17,870 nucleotides of DNA from JBBQAA01 sp038276395 (GCA_038276395.1 JBBQAA010000051.1:1-17870); one strand, 5' to 3'; numbered from the stretch's first letter, positions 8,489-15,866 are shown. The notes: generated by a model from the sequence alone, not told the origin. Program-made: numbers and translations.

Positions 8489-9483
8489 GCACGGTCAGCG
8501 ACACCGATCGCGAGGCGGTCCTCCTGCATCTGCGCGAGGACGCGAAGTTCCTGCTGCTCACCCACGAGCACCCGGACGGCGACGCGCTCGGGTCGCTCAT
8601 CGGGATGCACGAGCTGTTGCGCGCGCTCGGGCGCGACTCCGTCATGTGGCTCGACCCGGACGAGCTCCCGCTGCCCGACGAGTACGCCTTCCTCGCCCTC
8701 GCCGGGCTCGATCCCGATCCCCCGGCCGACCTCGAGGAGCGCACGCTCGTCTTCCTCGACTGCGGGAACATCGACCGCAACCCGGGCGCGCCCGTGGACG
8801 AGGCCGCCCACGCGCGGATCGTCAACATCGACCACCACCACGACAACACGCGCTTCGGCGCGGTCAACCAGGTCGTCCCCGAGGCGTCGTGCACGGCGGA
8901 GATCGTCTGGGACCTCGCCCGCGAGCTCGGCGTTCCCTTCTCCCTGCCGATGGCCGAGGCGCTCTACACCGGGCTCGTCACGGACACCGGGCGCTTCATG
9001 TACTCGAACACCGGTCCGCGCGCGCACGTCATGGCCGCCGACCTGATCGAGGCGGGCGTCGACGCCTTCGAGATCTACCGGCGGATCTGGGAGGGCATGC
9101 CGCCCGGCAAGCTCGACCTGCTCGCGCGGGCGCTGAACCGCGTCGAGCGCTACGACGAGGGCGCGCTGGCCATGACCCGACTGACCGCCGAGGACTTCCG
9201 CGCCGCCGACGCCGAGGAGAGCTACTCCGAGGGCGTCATCGACCACCTGCGCTCGCTGCGGGGCACGCTCGTGGCCGCGCTCGTGCGCGACCGGCTGGGG
9301 GAGGGGCAGGAGGGCAACCGCAAGGTTTCGCTGCGCGCGAGCGACGAGCGCGTCGACGTCTCGGCCATCTGCCGCACCCAGGGCGGCGGCGGCCATCCGC
9401 AGGCGGCCGGTTTCACGACCCGGATGGAGTGGGAGGAGCTCGTGGCCTTCCTCCGCGCCGAGCTGGTCGCGCAGCTCTCTTGA
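8485..9483 (+). CDS. nrnA: DHH-family nano-RNase/pAp phosphatase
   Basis: A 332-aa cytosolic phosphoesterase of the NrnA type. It degrades 2-5-nt RNAs from the end of mRNA decay and, in characterised members, also dephosphorylates pAp. DHH domain motifs: THEHPDGDALGS (26-37, metal-binding His and Asp), FLDCGN, DHHHDN (116-121) and TDTGRFMYSNT. The DHHA1 domain closes with GGGGHPQAAGF (His304). The GTG start overlaps the rbfA stop (GTGA), and the stop overlaps the truB TTG, so all three are translationally coupled. It sits between rbfA and truB as in many actinobacteria. Whether RNA or pAp is preferred cannot be told from sequence. Confidence 0.93.
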   Translation: MSTVSDTDREAVLLHLREDAKFLLLTHEHPDGDALGSLIGMHELLRALGRDSVMWLDPDELPLPDEYAFLALAGLDPDPPADLEERTLVFLDCGNIDRNPGAPVDEAAHARIVNIDHHHDNTRFGAVNQVVPEASCTAEIVWDLARELGVPFSLPMAEALYTGLVTDTGRFMYSNTGPRAHVMAADLIEAGVDAFEIYRRIWEGMPPGKLDLLARALNRVERYDEGALAMTRLTAEDFRAADAEESYSEGVIDHLRSLRGTLVAALVRDRLGEGQEGNRKVSLRASDERVDVSAICRTQGGGGHPQAAGFTTRMEWEELVAFLRAELVAQLS

Positions 9484-10292
9484 GCGAGGCCGACGGGGAC
9501 GGGGTCCTCCTCCTCGACAAGCCGGCGGGTGTGACCTCGCACGACGTCGTCGCGCGCGTACGGCGCGGCCTGCCGCGCGGGGTGCGGGTCGGCCACGCGG
9601 GGACGCTCGACCCGTTCGCCACGGGGCTCCTGCTCGTGCTCGTCGGTCGCGCCACGCGCGCCCAGCGCTTTCTGATGGCGCTGCCCAAGACCTACGAGGC
9701 GGTCGCGCGCTTCGGCGCGGTGTCGGAGACCGGAGATCCCGAGGGGCCGATCGCCTCGACGGGGGTCGTGCCCGCCGGGGATCTCGAGCTGCCGACGGGG
9801 GTGCTGCGCCAGCGCCCCCCGGCGTACTCGGCGGTCAAGGTCGGCGGCGAGCGCGCCTATCGCCGCGCGCGGCGCGGGGAGGAGGTCCTCGTCGCGGAGC
9901 GGGAGGTCCGCGTGGACGAGTTCGCCGAGCTGTGGCGGGAGGGCCCGCGGCGCGCGTTTCGCATCCGCTGCGGCGCCGGGACCTACGTGCGCGTGCTCAT
10001 CGCCGAGCTCGGCGACGCCTACTGCGAGGCGCTCCGGCGCACGGCGATCGGGGAGTTCTCGGTGGAGGAGGCCGACCAGGTGCGGCTCGTGCCGCTGGAG
10101 CGGGCGCTAGCGTTCCTGCCGAGCGTTTCGCTCGGTGGGGACGACGCCCGGCGCGCCGCGCACGGCGCGCTCGTCCCCGGCGCGGCGGAGGGCACGGTGC
10201 GGCTGCTCGCCCCCGGCGGCGCGCTCGTGGCGCTCGGGGAGCCGGTCGAGGGCGGCGGGCTCAAGCCGCGTGTCGTGCTGCGGCCGGGGTAG
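9480..10292 (+). CDS. truB: tRNA pseudouridine(55) synthase
   Basis: A 270-aa enzyme converting U55 of the tRNA T-loop to pseudouridine. It opens with GVLLLDKPAGVTSHDVV; the catalytic motif HAGTLDPFATG contains Asp44. KTYEA, RQRPPAYSAVKVGGERAY and RIRCGAGTYVRVLIAELG follow, and the tail is a short PUA-like segment ending PRVVLRPG. Slightly shorter than the E. coli enzyme, mostly at the C terminus. The TTG start (9480) overlaps the nrnA stop as TTGA; the same frame is open far upstream inside nrnA, but that part has no TruB homology. It is the last gene of the nusA operon here. No intrinsic terminator is evident after it. Confidence 0.93.
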   Translation: MSEADGDGVLLLDKPAGVTSHDVVARVRRGLPRGVRVGHAGTLDPFATGLLLVLVGRATRAQRFLMALPKTYEAVARFGAVSETGDPEGPIASTGVVPAGDLELPTGVLRQRPPAYSAVKVGGERAYRRARRGEEVLVAEREVRVDEFAELWREGPRRAFRIRCGAGTYVRVLIAELGDAYCEALRRTAIGEFSVEEADQVRLVPLERALAFLPSVSLGGDDARRAAHGALVPGAAEGTVRLLAPGGALVALGEPVEGGGLKPRVVLRPG

Positions 10293-10365
10293 GGCCGCGG
10301 TCACTCCGCACCGGCGGCTCGGGCTCGGGCCGCGCTGGGTCAGGAAGGACGATGGGCTCCGGGGG

Positions 10366-10415
10366 TTCCGGGACCGTGAGGGGGTTCCGGGACCGTGAGG
10401 GGGCTCCGGGACCGT
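10366..10415. repeat. 19-bp tandem repeat, 2.6 copies
   Basis: TTCCGGGACCGTGAGGGGG occurs at 10366-10384 and 10385-10403, followed by a partial copy CTCCGGGACCGT (10404-10415) that differs only in its first base. Non-coding. Confidence 0.9.
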
Positions 10416-10527
10416 CGTTTTGTCGCCTACGCGTCCTCGCGGCGCGTGATGTCAACGAAACCGTCGTCCGGCAACAGGTTTGTCGCTTCGGCGTCGGGCG
10501 TCGGCGGGGGTGCAACAAAGCGACGGT
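10411..10527. repeat. imperfect 16-bp inverted repeat pair
   Basis: ACCGTCGTTTTGTCGC (10411-10426) and GCAACAAAGCGACGGT (10512-10527) are reverse complements at 14 of 16 positions, 85 nt apart. A related word, GCAACAGGTTTGTCGC (10471-10486), lies between them and is itself an imperfect palindrome. Confidence 0.7.
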
Positions 10528-10678
10528 GGCGTCGGGGGCGTCGCATCCGCGCGCCCCGGGGGCGCTTTCGTCCCCTCAGCGCAACTCGGGCCCGTGGGAT
10601 CGTTCCGCGAGCCACACGCGGCCCGGACCGACTACCCACCCGGGAGCGAGAACGAGACCGTGAACGTGCGTCCGCTTC

Positions 10679-10705
10679 CCTGAGAGGGGTCAGACCCCGC
10701 TCAGG
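10679..10705. repeat. REP-like palindrome
   Basis: CCTGAG-A-GGGGT-CAG-ACCCC-G-CTCAGG: an 11-bp stem interrupted by one A/G mismatch, with a 3-nt loop. The core GGGGTCAGACCCC resembles dispersed extragenic palindromes. It sits 49 nt upstream of the MFS start. Only one copy is in the window, so dispersal is untested. Confidence 0.5.
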
Positions 10706-10740
10706 AACGGAGCGTACCGCCCGGGCGGCTGTGCGCTCCC

Positions 10741-10746
10741 TACGCT
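10741..10746 (+). promoter_or_regulatory. candidate -10 box for MFS gene
   Basis: TACGCT ends 7 nt before ATG 10754, with no Shine-Dalgarno sequence in between. Consistent with a leaderless mRNA. Confidence 0.35.
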
Positions 10747-10753
10747 GCGAGGC

Positions 10754-12208
10754 ATGGATCGCAAGCAGCGCCTGACCCTGCTCGCGTGCATCCTCGGGTC
10801 GGGCGTGGCGCTCGTCGACGGGACGATCGTCAACGTCGCCCTGCCCGCCATCCGCTCAGACCTCGGCGGGGGGCTGGCGGGCCAGCAGTGGATCGTCAAC
10901 GGCTACCTGCTCGTGCTGGGCTCGCTCATCCTCGTTGGCGGCTCGCTCGGCGACCTCTTCGGGGAGCGCCGGATCTTCGCCCTCGGCATCGGCGGCTTCG
11001 GCCTGACCTCGCTGCTTTGCGCCGCAGCGCCCTCGATCGGGCTGCTCGTCGCCGCCCGTGCGCTGCAGGGCGCGGCCGGCGCGCTGCTCACGCCGAGCGC
11101 CCTCGCCGTCATCATCGCCACCTTCCCCGACGAGCAGCGCGGCGCGGCGATCGGGTCCTGGACGGCGTGGGGCGGGATCGCCGCGATCATCGGCCCGCTC
11201 GCGGGCGGCGCGATCGTCCACGCCGGCTCCTGGCGCTGGATCTTCGCGGTCAACGTCCCCTTCGTCGCACTCTGCCTCGCGCTCATCCTCCGCGTCATCC
11301 CCGCCGCCCCGCCGAGCCGCGCCAAGCGCCACATCGACTACCTCGGCGCCGGGCTCTGCGCGCTCGGCCTCGCCGGGCCCGTCTTCGCGCTGATCGAGCA
11401 GCCCCGGCTCGGCTGGGGGGATCCTGCCGTCTTCGGCCCGATCGCGCTCGGGCTCTTCCTGCTCTGGCGGTTTCTCGCCTACGAGGCGGAGGCGATCTGG
11501 CCGATGCTCCCGCTCGGCCTCTTCCGGGAGCGGAACTTCGCGGTGGGGAACGTGCAGACCCTGGCGATGTACGCGGGCCTCTCGATGCTGTTCTTCCTGC
11601 TCGCCCTGTTCCTCCAGCAGGTCTCGGGCTACAGCGCCCTGCAGGCGGGCCTGGCGACGCTGCCCACGACCGTCGTCATGTTCTCCCTCTCCCGGCGCTG
11701 GGGGCGCCTGGCCGATCGCGCCGGGCCACGCTTCTTCATGAGCGCCGGGCCGCTCACGGCCGCGGCCGGGCTCGTGCTCTTCCTGCGCGTCGGCGCGCGC
11801 GTCGACTACGCGACGGAGGTCCTGCCCGCGCTGCTCGTCTTCGCCCTCGGGCTCTCGATGACGGTGGCGCCGCTGACCGCTGCCGTCCTGGCCGGCGTCT
11901 CCCCGGGGCAGGCGGGGATCGGCTCGGCGGTCAACAACGCCATCGCCCGCGTGGCCGGCCTGCTCGGCGTGGCCGTCGTCGGCGCCGTGGCCGGCGGCTC
12001 GGTCTCGGTCGCGGGGTTTCACCGCGCGATCGCCCTGGCGGCGGCGCTCGTCGGCCTCGGCGGGATCCTCGGCGCGATCGGGATCCGCAACCCGCGCCGC
12101 GTCGTGCGCGCGGAGGACTGCCCCGGCGGGTCGGTCGTCGGCGCCAGCCGCGACGCCGGCGCCTGGCCGGACACGCCCGAGGCCGAGCCCGCCCCGGTCG
12201 CCGCGTAG
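10754..12208 (+). CDS. DHA2-family MFS drug/solute exporter
   Basis: A 484-aa inner-membrane proton antiporter of the EmrB/QacA (DHA2) group, with about 14 hydrophobic segments. TM1 carries the DHA2 motif DGTIVNVALPAI. The TM2-TM3 loop has motif A, GGSLGDLFGERR. TM5 has the antiporter motif C (GPLAGGAIV). The last segments are VAGLLGVAVVGAVAGG and AIALAAALVGLGGILGAIGI, then a charged 45-residue tail. The substrate cannot be named from sequence. The gene interrupts the usual truB-ribF neighbourhood and is preceded by a repeat-bearing gap, suggesting later insertion. Its TAG stop also forms the TAGCCT box proposed for ribF. Confidence 0.9.
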   Translation: MDRKQRLTLLACILGSGVALVDGTIVNVALPAIRSDLGGGLAGQQWIVNGYLLVLGSLILVGGSLGDLFGERRIFALGIGGFGLTSLLCAAAPSIGLLVAARALQGAAGALLTPSALAVIIATFPDEQRGAAIGSWTAWGGIAAIIGPLAGGAIVHAGSWRWIFAVNVPFVALCLALILRVIPAAPPSRAKRHIDYLGAGLCALGLAGPVFALIEQPRLGWGDPAVFGPIALGLFLLWRFLAYEAEAIWPMLPLGLFRERNFAVGNVQTLAMYAGLSMLFFLLALFLQQVSGYSALQAGLATLPTTVVMFSLSRRWGRLADRAGPRFFMSAGPLTAAAGLVLFLRVGARVDYATEVLPALLVFALGLSMTVAPLTAAVLAGVSPGQAGIGSAVNNAIARVAGLLGVAVVGAVAGGSVSVAGFHRAIALAAALVGLGGILGAIGIRNPRRVVRAEDCPGGSVVGASRDAGAWPDTPEAEPAPVAA

Positions 12209-12211
12209 CCT
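12206..12211 (+). promoter_or_regulatory. candidate -10 box for ribF
   Basis: TAGCCT, whose first three bases are the MFS stop codon, ends 9 nt before ATG 12221. There is no ribosome site between. Fits the leaderless pattern seen at other genes here. Confidence 0.35.
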
Positions 12212-12220
12212 CCCCGCGCG

Positions 12221-13114
12221 ATGCAGACGACCTGGCTGCCCGACGCGCGGCCCCGCGCGCGCCGTGTCGCCGTGGGGGAGTTCGACGGCGTCCACCTCGG
12301 CCACCGGGAGGTCATCCGCGGCGCCGACACCGTCCTCACCTTCGATCCCCACCCGCGGACCGTCGTCGCGCCCGAGTCGGCGCCGAAGCTCCTCACCCCG
12401 CTCGCCCGCAAGGCCGACCTCGTCGACGGGCTCGGCGTGGCCGAGCTCGTCGTCATCCCCTTCGACGCCGCCTTCGCCGAGCAGAGCCCGGAGGACTTCG
12501 TCAGCGACGTGCTCGTCCGGGCGCTCGGCGCCGAGGAGGTGGCCGTGGGGGAGAACTTCCGCTTCGGCCACCGCCAGCAGGGGGACACGGCGCTCCTCAC
12601 CGCCGACGGGCGCTTCGCCACGCGCATCGTCCCGCTCGTCGAGGCGGCGGGGGAGGTCGTCTCCTCGAGTCACATCCGCGGCCTCGTGGCCGCGGGCGAC
12701 GTCACGGAGGCCGCGCGCTTTCTCGGGGATCCGTTCGAGCTGCGCGGGACGGTCGTCGGCGGGGATCGCCGCGGCCGGGAGCTCGGCTTCCCCACGGCGA
12801 ACCTGGTGCCCGAGGACGCCTACGCCTATCCCGGCCACGGCGTCTACGCCTGCCGCGCCACGGTGCCCGGCCGCGGGGACTGGCCGGCGGCGGTCTCGAT
12901 TGGCGTGCGGCCCACCTTCGCCACCGGCCGCGGGGTGCTCGTCGAGGCCTATCTGCTCGACTTCGACGGGGATCTCTACGACGCCGAGCTGCGCCTCGAG
13001 TTCCGCGCGCGGCTGCGTGGCGAACGGCGTTTCGGCGCCGTGGAGGCGCTCGTCGAGCAGATGCACGAGGACGTGGCGAAGACGCGGGCCGCTGCTAACC
13101 TGCCCCGCCCGTGA
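12221..13114 (+). CDS. ribF: bifunctional riboflavin kinase/FAD synthetase
   Basis: A 297-aa enzyme that phosphorylates riboflavin to FMN and adenylates FMN to FAD. The FAD-synthetase half has GEFDGVHLGH (18-27), TFDPHPRTVV, GENFRFGHRQQGD and SSSHIRGLVAAGDV. The riboflavin-kinase half has GDRRGRELGFPTANL, SIGVRPTF and a late DLYDAELRLEFRARLRGERRF. The N terminus is a little short, starting 17 residues before the nucleotide-binding motif. It overlaps rpsO by 4 nt (GTGA), so the two are coupled, although rpsO also has its own promoter candidate in the ribF 3' end. Confidence 0.95.
   Translation: MQTTWLPDARPRARRVAVGEFDGVHLGHREVIRGADTVLTFDPHPRTVVAPESAPKLLTPLARKADLVDGLGVAELVVIPFDAAFAEQSPEDFVSDVLVRALGAEEVAVGENFRFGHRQQGDTALLTADGRFATRIVPLVEAAGEVVSSSHIRGLVAAGDVTEAARFLGDPFELRGTVVGGDRRGRELGFPTANLVPEDAYAYPGHGVYACRATVPGRGDWPAAVSIGVRPTFATGRGVLVEAYLLDFDGDLYDAELRLEFRARLRGERRFGAVEALVEQMHEDVAKTRAAANLPRP
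13096..13101 (+). promoter_or_regulatory. candidate internal -10 box for rpsO
   Basis: TAACCT inside the ribF 3' end, ending 9 nt before the rpsO GTG at 13111. It would allow a leaderless rpsO transcript independent of ribF. Confidence 0.35.
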
Positions 13115-13380
13115 CGCTGACGATCGAACGCAAGCAGGAACTCGCTGAGAAGTTCGGCAAGAGCCCGCAGGACACCGGCTCGGCCGAGGTCCAGATCGCC
13201 GTACTCACCGAGCGGATCAACGAGCTGACCGAGCATCTGCGCGGCCACGCCAAGGACCACCATTCGCGGCGCGGCCTGCTCATGCTCGTCGGGCGCCGCC
13301 GGCGCTTTCTCAACTACCTGCAGAAGAAGGACCTCGAGGGCTACCGCGCCCTCATCCGCGAGCTCGGCCTGCGGCGGTGA
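13111..13380 (+). CDS. rpsO: 30S ribosomal protein S15
   Basis: An 89-aa primary 16S-binding protein of the small-subunit platform, full length for the family. It shows the expected GKSPQDTGSAEVQIAVLTERI, the LTEHLRGHAKDHHSRRGLLMLVGRRR region with the rRNA-contacting His-Ser-Arg-Arg, and LNYLQKKDLEGYRALI. The GTG start overlaps the ribF stop. The stop overlaps the next gene's GTG by 4 nt, so rpsO is co-transcribed with a peroxiredoxin instead of leading straight into pnp as in many bacteria. Confidence 0.97.
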   Translation: MTLTIERKQELAEKFGKSPQDTGSAEVQIAVLTERINELTEHLRGHAKDHHSRRGLLMLVGRRRRFLNYLQKKDLEGYRALIRELGLRR

Positions 13381-13832
13381 GCGTCCTCCCGGCGGGTACG
13401 CCGGTGCCGGACTTCAGCCTCCGGCGCGAGGACGGACGGGACTTCACGCCCGCCGATCTGCCCGAGGGCACCGCCGTCCTCGTCTTCTATCCCTTCGCCT
13501 TCTCGCCGGTCTGCAGCAGCCAGCTGAACATCTACGAGGAGGTGCTGCCCGAGCTGCACGAGCAGGGCGCCACCCTCTACGCCGTCTCCTGCGATGCCAG
13601 CCAGTCCCAGACCGCCTTCCGCGAGAGCCTCGGCGTGTCGATCGAGCAGCTCTCGGACTTCGAGCCCAAGGGGGAGGCGTGCCGCGCCTTCGGGGTCCTG
13701 CATCCCGGGGGCTTTCCCCAGCGCGCGCTCGTGATGCTCCGGGACGGGAAGGTCGCCTGGAGCTACGAGGCGCCCTCGCCGGGCGACCTGCCGGGGGCCA
13801 ACGTCCTGTTCGACGGCCTCGCCGCCGTCTGA
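13377..13832 (+). CDS. AhpE-like peroxiredoxin
   Basis: A 151-aa cytosolic thiol peroxidase reducing hydrogen and organic peroxides. The peroxidatic Cys is Cys46 in YPFAFSPVCSSQL; the usual Thr of the TxxC motif is Ser43. PDFSLRREDGRDF near the N terminus and FGVLHPGGFPQRALVMLRDGKVAWSYEA near the C terminus match the AhpE/1-Cys type. Further Cys residues at 72 and 102 could in principle resolve the sulfenate, so one- or two-Cys chemistry is open. The GTG start overlaps the rpsO stop. The next gene, 7 nt on, encodes a CPFC thioredoxin-fold protein that may be a redox partner (inference). Confidence 0.88.
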   Translation: MSVLPAGTPVPDFSLRREDGRDFTPADLPEGTAVLVFYPFAFSPVCSSQLNIYEEVLPELHEQGATLYAVSCDASQSQTAFRESLGVSIEQLSDFEPKGEACRAFGVLHPGGFPQRALVMLRDGKVAWSYEAPSPGDLPGANVLFDGLAAV

Positions 13833-13839
13833 GCGTGCC

Positions 13840-14385
13840 GTGACCGGGCTCGGCTCGGCGCCCTTCCCGCCGCCCGGCCCGGAGGACCGCGTCCGCGGCC
13901 CGGCGGGCGCGGCCCTCCTCATCGCCTACGCCGACTACGAGTGCCCGTTCTGCGCGGCCCTCGAGCTGCGGCTCACCGAGGCTCCCGTGCGTCACGTCTT
14001 CCGCCATTTCCCCGTGGTCTCCAAGCACCCCCGCAGCCGCGCCGCGGCCGCCGCCGCCGAGGCGGCGGGGGAGCAGGGGGAGTTCTGGGCGATGCACGCC
14101 GCGCTCTTCGCCGACCAGGGTCGGCTCGAGGATCCCCACCTGTGGGCGCGGGCCGGGGCCCTCGGGCTGGATCTGGAGCGCTTCGAGGAGGATCGGCGCT
14201 CGCCGGCGATCCTCGCGCGGATCGACGCCCAGTTCCGCGGCGGCCTGCGCGGCGGCGTCGTCTCGACCCCCGGCGTCGTCTGGGGGGGCCGCCTGTTCGG
14301 CGGGCGGGCCGAGGTGGAGGCGCTGCTGGCCGACCTTGTGCCCCGGCTCAGCTCACCGGCACCGGCGCCGGGAGCCTCGGGCTGA
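13840..14385 (+). CDS. DsbA-like thioredoxin-fold oxidoreductase
   Basis: A 181-aa protein of the DsbA/thioredoxin_4 group. The active-site ECPFC motif (Cys35 and Cys38) sits at the end of the first strand LLIAYADYECPFC. A helical insert includes EFWAMHAALFADQ, and the cis-Pro loop is GGVVSTPGVVWGGRLFGG. It has no signal peptide or membrane anchor, so it is likely cytosolic, unlike periplasmic DsbA; similar cytosolic proteins occur in actinobacteria. Start GTG 13840, 7 nt after the peroxiredoxin stop. Its final 38 nt are antisense to the end of the GGDEF-EAL gene. Confidence 0.85.
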   Translation: MTGLGSAPFPPPGPEDRVRGPAGAALLIAYADYECPFCAALELRLTEAPVRHVFRHFPVVSKHPRSRAAAAAAEAAGEQGEFWAMHAALFADQGRLEDPHLWARAGALGLDLERFEEDRRSPAILARIDAQFRGGLRGGVVSTPGVVWGGRLFGGRAEVEALLADLVPRLSSPAPAPGASG

Positions 14386-15700
14386 GCGGCCACGGCGCCG
14401 CCGGCTCCCCGAAGATGAAGCCCTGGGCGAGCGGGACACCGGCCCGGCGGACGGCCTCGAGCTCCGCCGGCGTCTCGATCCCTCCGGCCACCGGCAGGCA
14501 GCCGGTCTGGGCGCCGTAGGCGGCGAGCGCCCGGATGAGACGGATCCGCGACTCGTCGCCCGCGAGGCCGCGCACGAGCGAGCGATCGAGCTTCACGTAG
14601 GCCGGGCGCAGCACCGCGAGCTGCCCGAGCGTGGGCGAGCCGGCGCCGGTCTCGTCGAGCGCCAGCCGCACGTCCCGCTCGCGCAGCCACGCGAGCGCCC
14701 GCTCGATCGCGGCGCTCGAGCTGAGGGGCCCCTCCTCGGCGACCTCGAGCACGAGCCGCGAGGGCTCCGGGCAGGAGGACAGGGTCTCGATGGTGCGCGG
14801 GTCCTCGAGCAGGCCGGCGGAGAGATTCACGGCGAGCTCCGTGCCCGCGGGCAGCTCGGGCACGAGCGGCAGCGCCGCCCGCAGGCAGGCGAGCTCGAGC
14901 TCCGGCCGGCAGCCGAGGCTCTCCGAGAGCGCGAGCCAGGGCCGCGGGGAGCCATGCTCCTCGCCCGCCACGCGGACGAGCGCCTCGTAGGCACGGATGC
15001 TCCCCTCCCGCAGATCGACGATCGGCTGCACGACGACCCGGAGGCCCTCGCCGCGGCACAGACCGGCGATGATCGCCCGGGCGCCCTCCCGCCCGTCGGG
15101 ATCCAGCGGCGGACCCCGGTAGATGCCGCTCGAGCCGTCGCCGTCGTGCTTGGCCGCCCGCATGGCGAGATCGGCACAGGCGAGCAGGTCGGCGATCGAG
15201 CGCCCGTCGCGGGGCCAGCGCGCGCCGCCGGCGCACGCGCCGAGCTCCGGGGGCTCGGCCTCGGCGACGGCGGCGACCATGCGGCCGGCGAGACCCTCCG
15301 CGTCCTCGGAGAGCACGACGGCCGCGAACTCGTCGCCGCCGATCCGCCCGAGCGCGTCGTCGGCGCGCAGCACCGAGCGCAGCGCCTCGGCGGCGGCGAG
15401 CAGCGCGGCGTCCCCCGCGGCGTGACCGCGGGCCTTGTTGAGGATCCCGAAGTCGTCGAGGTCGACCATCACGACCGCCAGCGGCTCATCCGGGGATCGC
15501 GCGGCCAGCATCCGCTCGGCCTGGGCCAGGAAGGACGGACGGGCGAGCGCCCCGGTCAGCGGATCGCGCAGCAGCAGCGCGGTCTCCCGCGACACCCGGC
15601 CGACCGCGAGCAGGAGGGCCACGGAGACGAGCGCCTGCGCGACCGCCTCGAGCGTGACGCGCTGCTCGATGACCATCGGCATGACGAGCGCGGCGAGCAA
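14348..15700 (-). CDS. GGDEF-EAL cyclic-di-GMP protein, in-frame catalytic part
   Basis: A 450-aa open frame that encodes the cytoplasmic domains of a larger membrane protein. Two hydrophobic segments come first (LAALVMPMVI and AVAQALVSVALLLAVG). A diguanylate cyclase domain follows, with VDLDDFGILNKARGHAAGD, an RADD allosteric I-site and an intact GGDEF (15326-15340). The EAL phosphodiesterase domain has YEALVRV (14978-14986), LAVNLS, LEVAEE, VKLDRSLV and QGFIFGEP. The usual DDFGTG is DETGAG, and the usual AEGVET is AGGIET. So cyclase activity looks intact and phosphodiesterase activity doubtful. The TTG at 15700 is only the first start in this frame; homology-like membrane sequence continues upstream in other frames (next entry). 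Convergent with the DsbA-like gene. Confidence 0.85.
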   Translation of the reverse strand: MLAALVMPMVIEQRVTLEAVAQALVSVALLLAVGRVSRETALLLRDPLTGALARPSFLAQAERMLAARSPDEPLAVVMVDLDDFGILNKARGHAAGDAALLAAAEALRSVLRADDALGRIGGDEFAAVVLSEDAEGLAGRMVAAVAEAEPPELGACAGGARWPRDGRSIADLLACADLAMRAAKHDGDGSSGIYRGPPLDPDGREGARAIIAGLCRGEGLRVVVQPIVDLREGSIRAYEALVRVAGEEHGSPRPWLALSESLGCRPELELACLRAALPLVPELPAGTELAVNLSAGLLEDPRTIETLSSCPEPSRLVLEVAEEGPLSSSAAIERALAWLRERDVRLALDETGAGSPTLGQLAVLRPAYVKLDRSLVRGLAGDESRIRLIRALAAYGAQTGCLPVAGGIETPAELEAVRRAGVPLAQGFIFGEPAAPWPLSPRLPAPVPVS

Positions 15701-15711
15701 GCGCGGCGAGC
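15686..15711. repeat. 13-bp tandem duplication (frameshift site 2)
   Basis: GAGCGCGGCGAGC (15686-15698) is followed directly by AAGCGCGGCGAGC (15699-15711), identical at 12 of 13 positions. It shifts the minus-strand frame by one. Removing one copy joins GRILVLAAL to VMPMVIEQR in one frame. Confidence 0.85.
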
Positions 15712-15866
15712 ACGAGGATCCGCCCGGTCGCGCCCGCGCGTCCGCCGCGCGCCAGGACGCCGAGGGCGACCGCGGTCAGCCAGACGAGCGTCAGGACCGT
15801 CACCCGGCCCTCCCCGAGGCCGACGATCGTCACCGCCGCCGTGCACGAGAGCGCCTCCTCGGCGCG

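Larger units (their letters stand above)
10293..10753. other. 461-bp gene-free gap with repeats
   Basis: No convincing gene on either strand; short open frames here are basic, low-complexity and lack start signals. Contents: a 19-bp tandem repeat (10366-10415), a 16-bp imperfect inverted repeat pair (10411-10426 and 10512-10527) with a related copy near 10471-10486, a REP-like palindrome (10679-10705) and a candidate -10 box for the MFS gene (10741-10746). The base composition includes more T- and A-bearing words than the flanks. It looks like an insertion junction or decayed accessory DNA in an otherwise compact conserved cluster. Confidence 0.6.

Noticed and set aside
8646..9479. Upstream extension of the truB frame
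   Set aside because: Arg/Pro-rich shadow inside nrnA. TruB homology begins right after the TTG at 9480.
10366..10415. Possible CRISPR-like array
   Set aside because: The repeat units are directly abutting with no spacers and only 2.6 copies; no cas genes nearby.
10427..10639. 70-codon minus-strand frame ending NLLPDDGFVDITRREDA
   Set aside because: The last residues look protein-like, but the rest is basic low complexity, there is no ribosome site, and the inverted repeats overlap it. Could be a remnant; not enough to call.
10856..13066. 736-codon minus-strand open frame opposite the MFS gene and ribF
   Set aside because: Composition shadow (Arg/Ala/Gly/Asp/Glu-rich, no motifs) of two well-supported plus-strand genes.
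10786..13098. 770-codon plus frame overlapping the MFS gene and ribF
   Set aside because: Arg/Pro/Ala low-complexity translation in a shifted frame; the real frames contain full family motifs.
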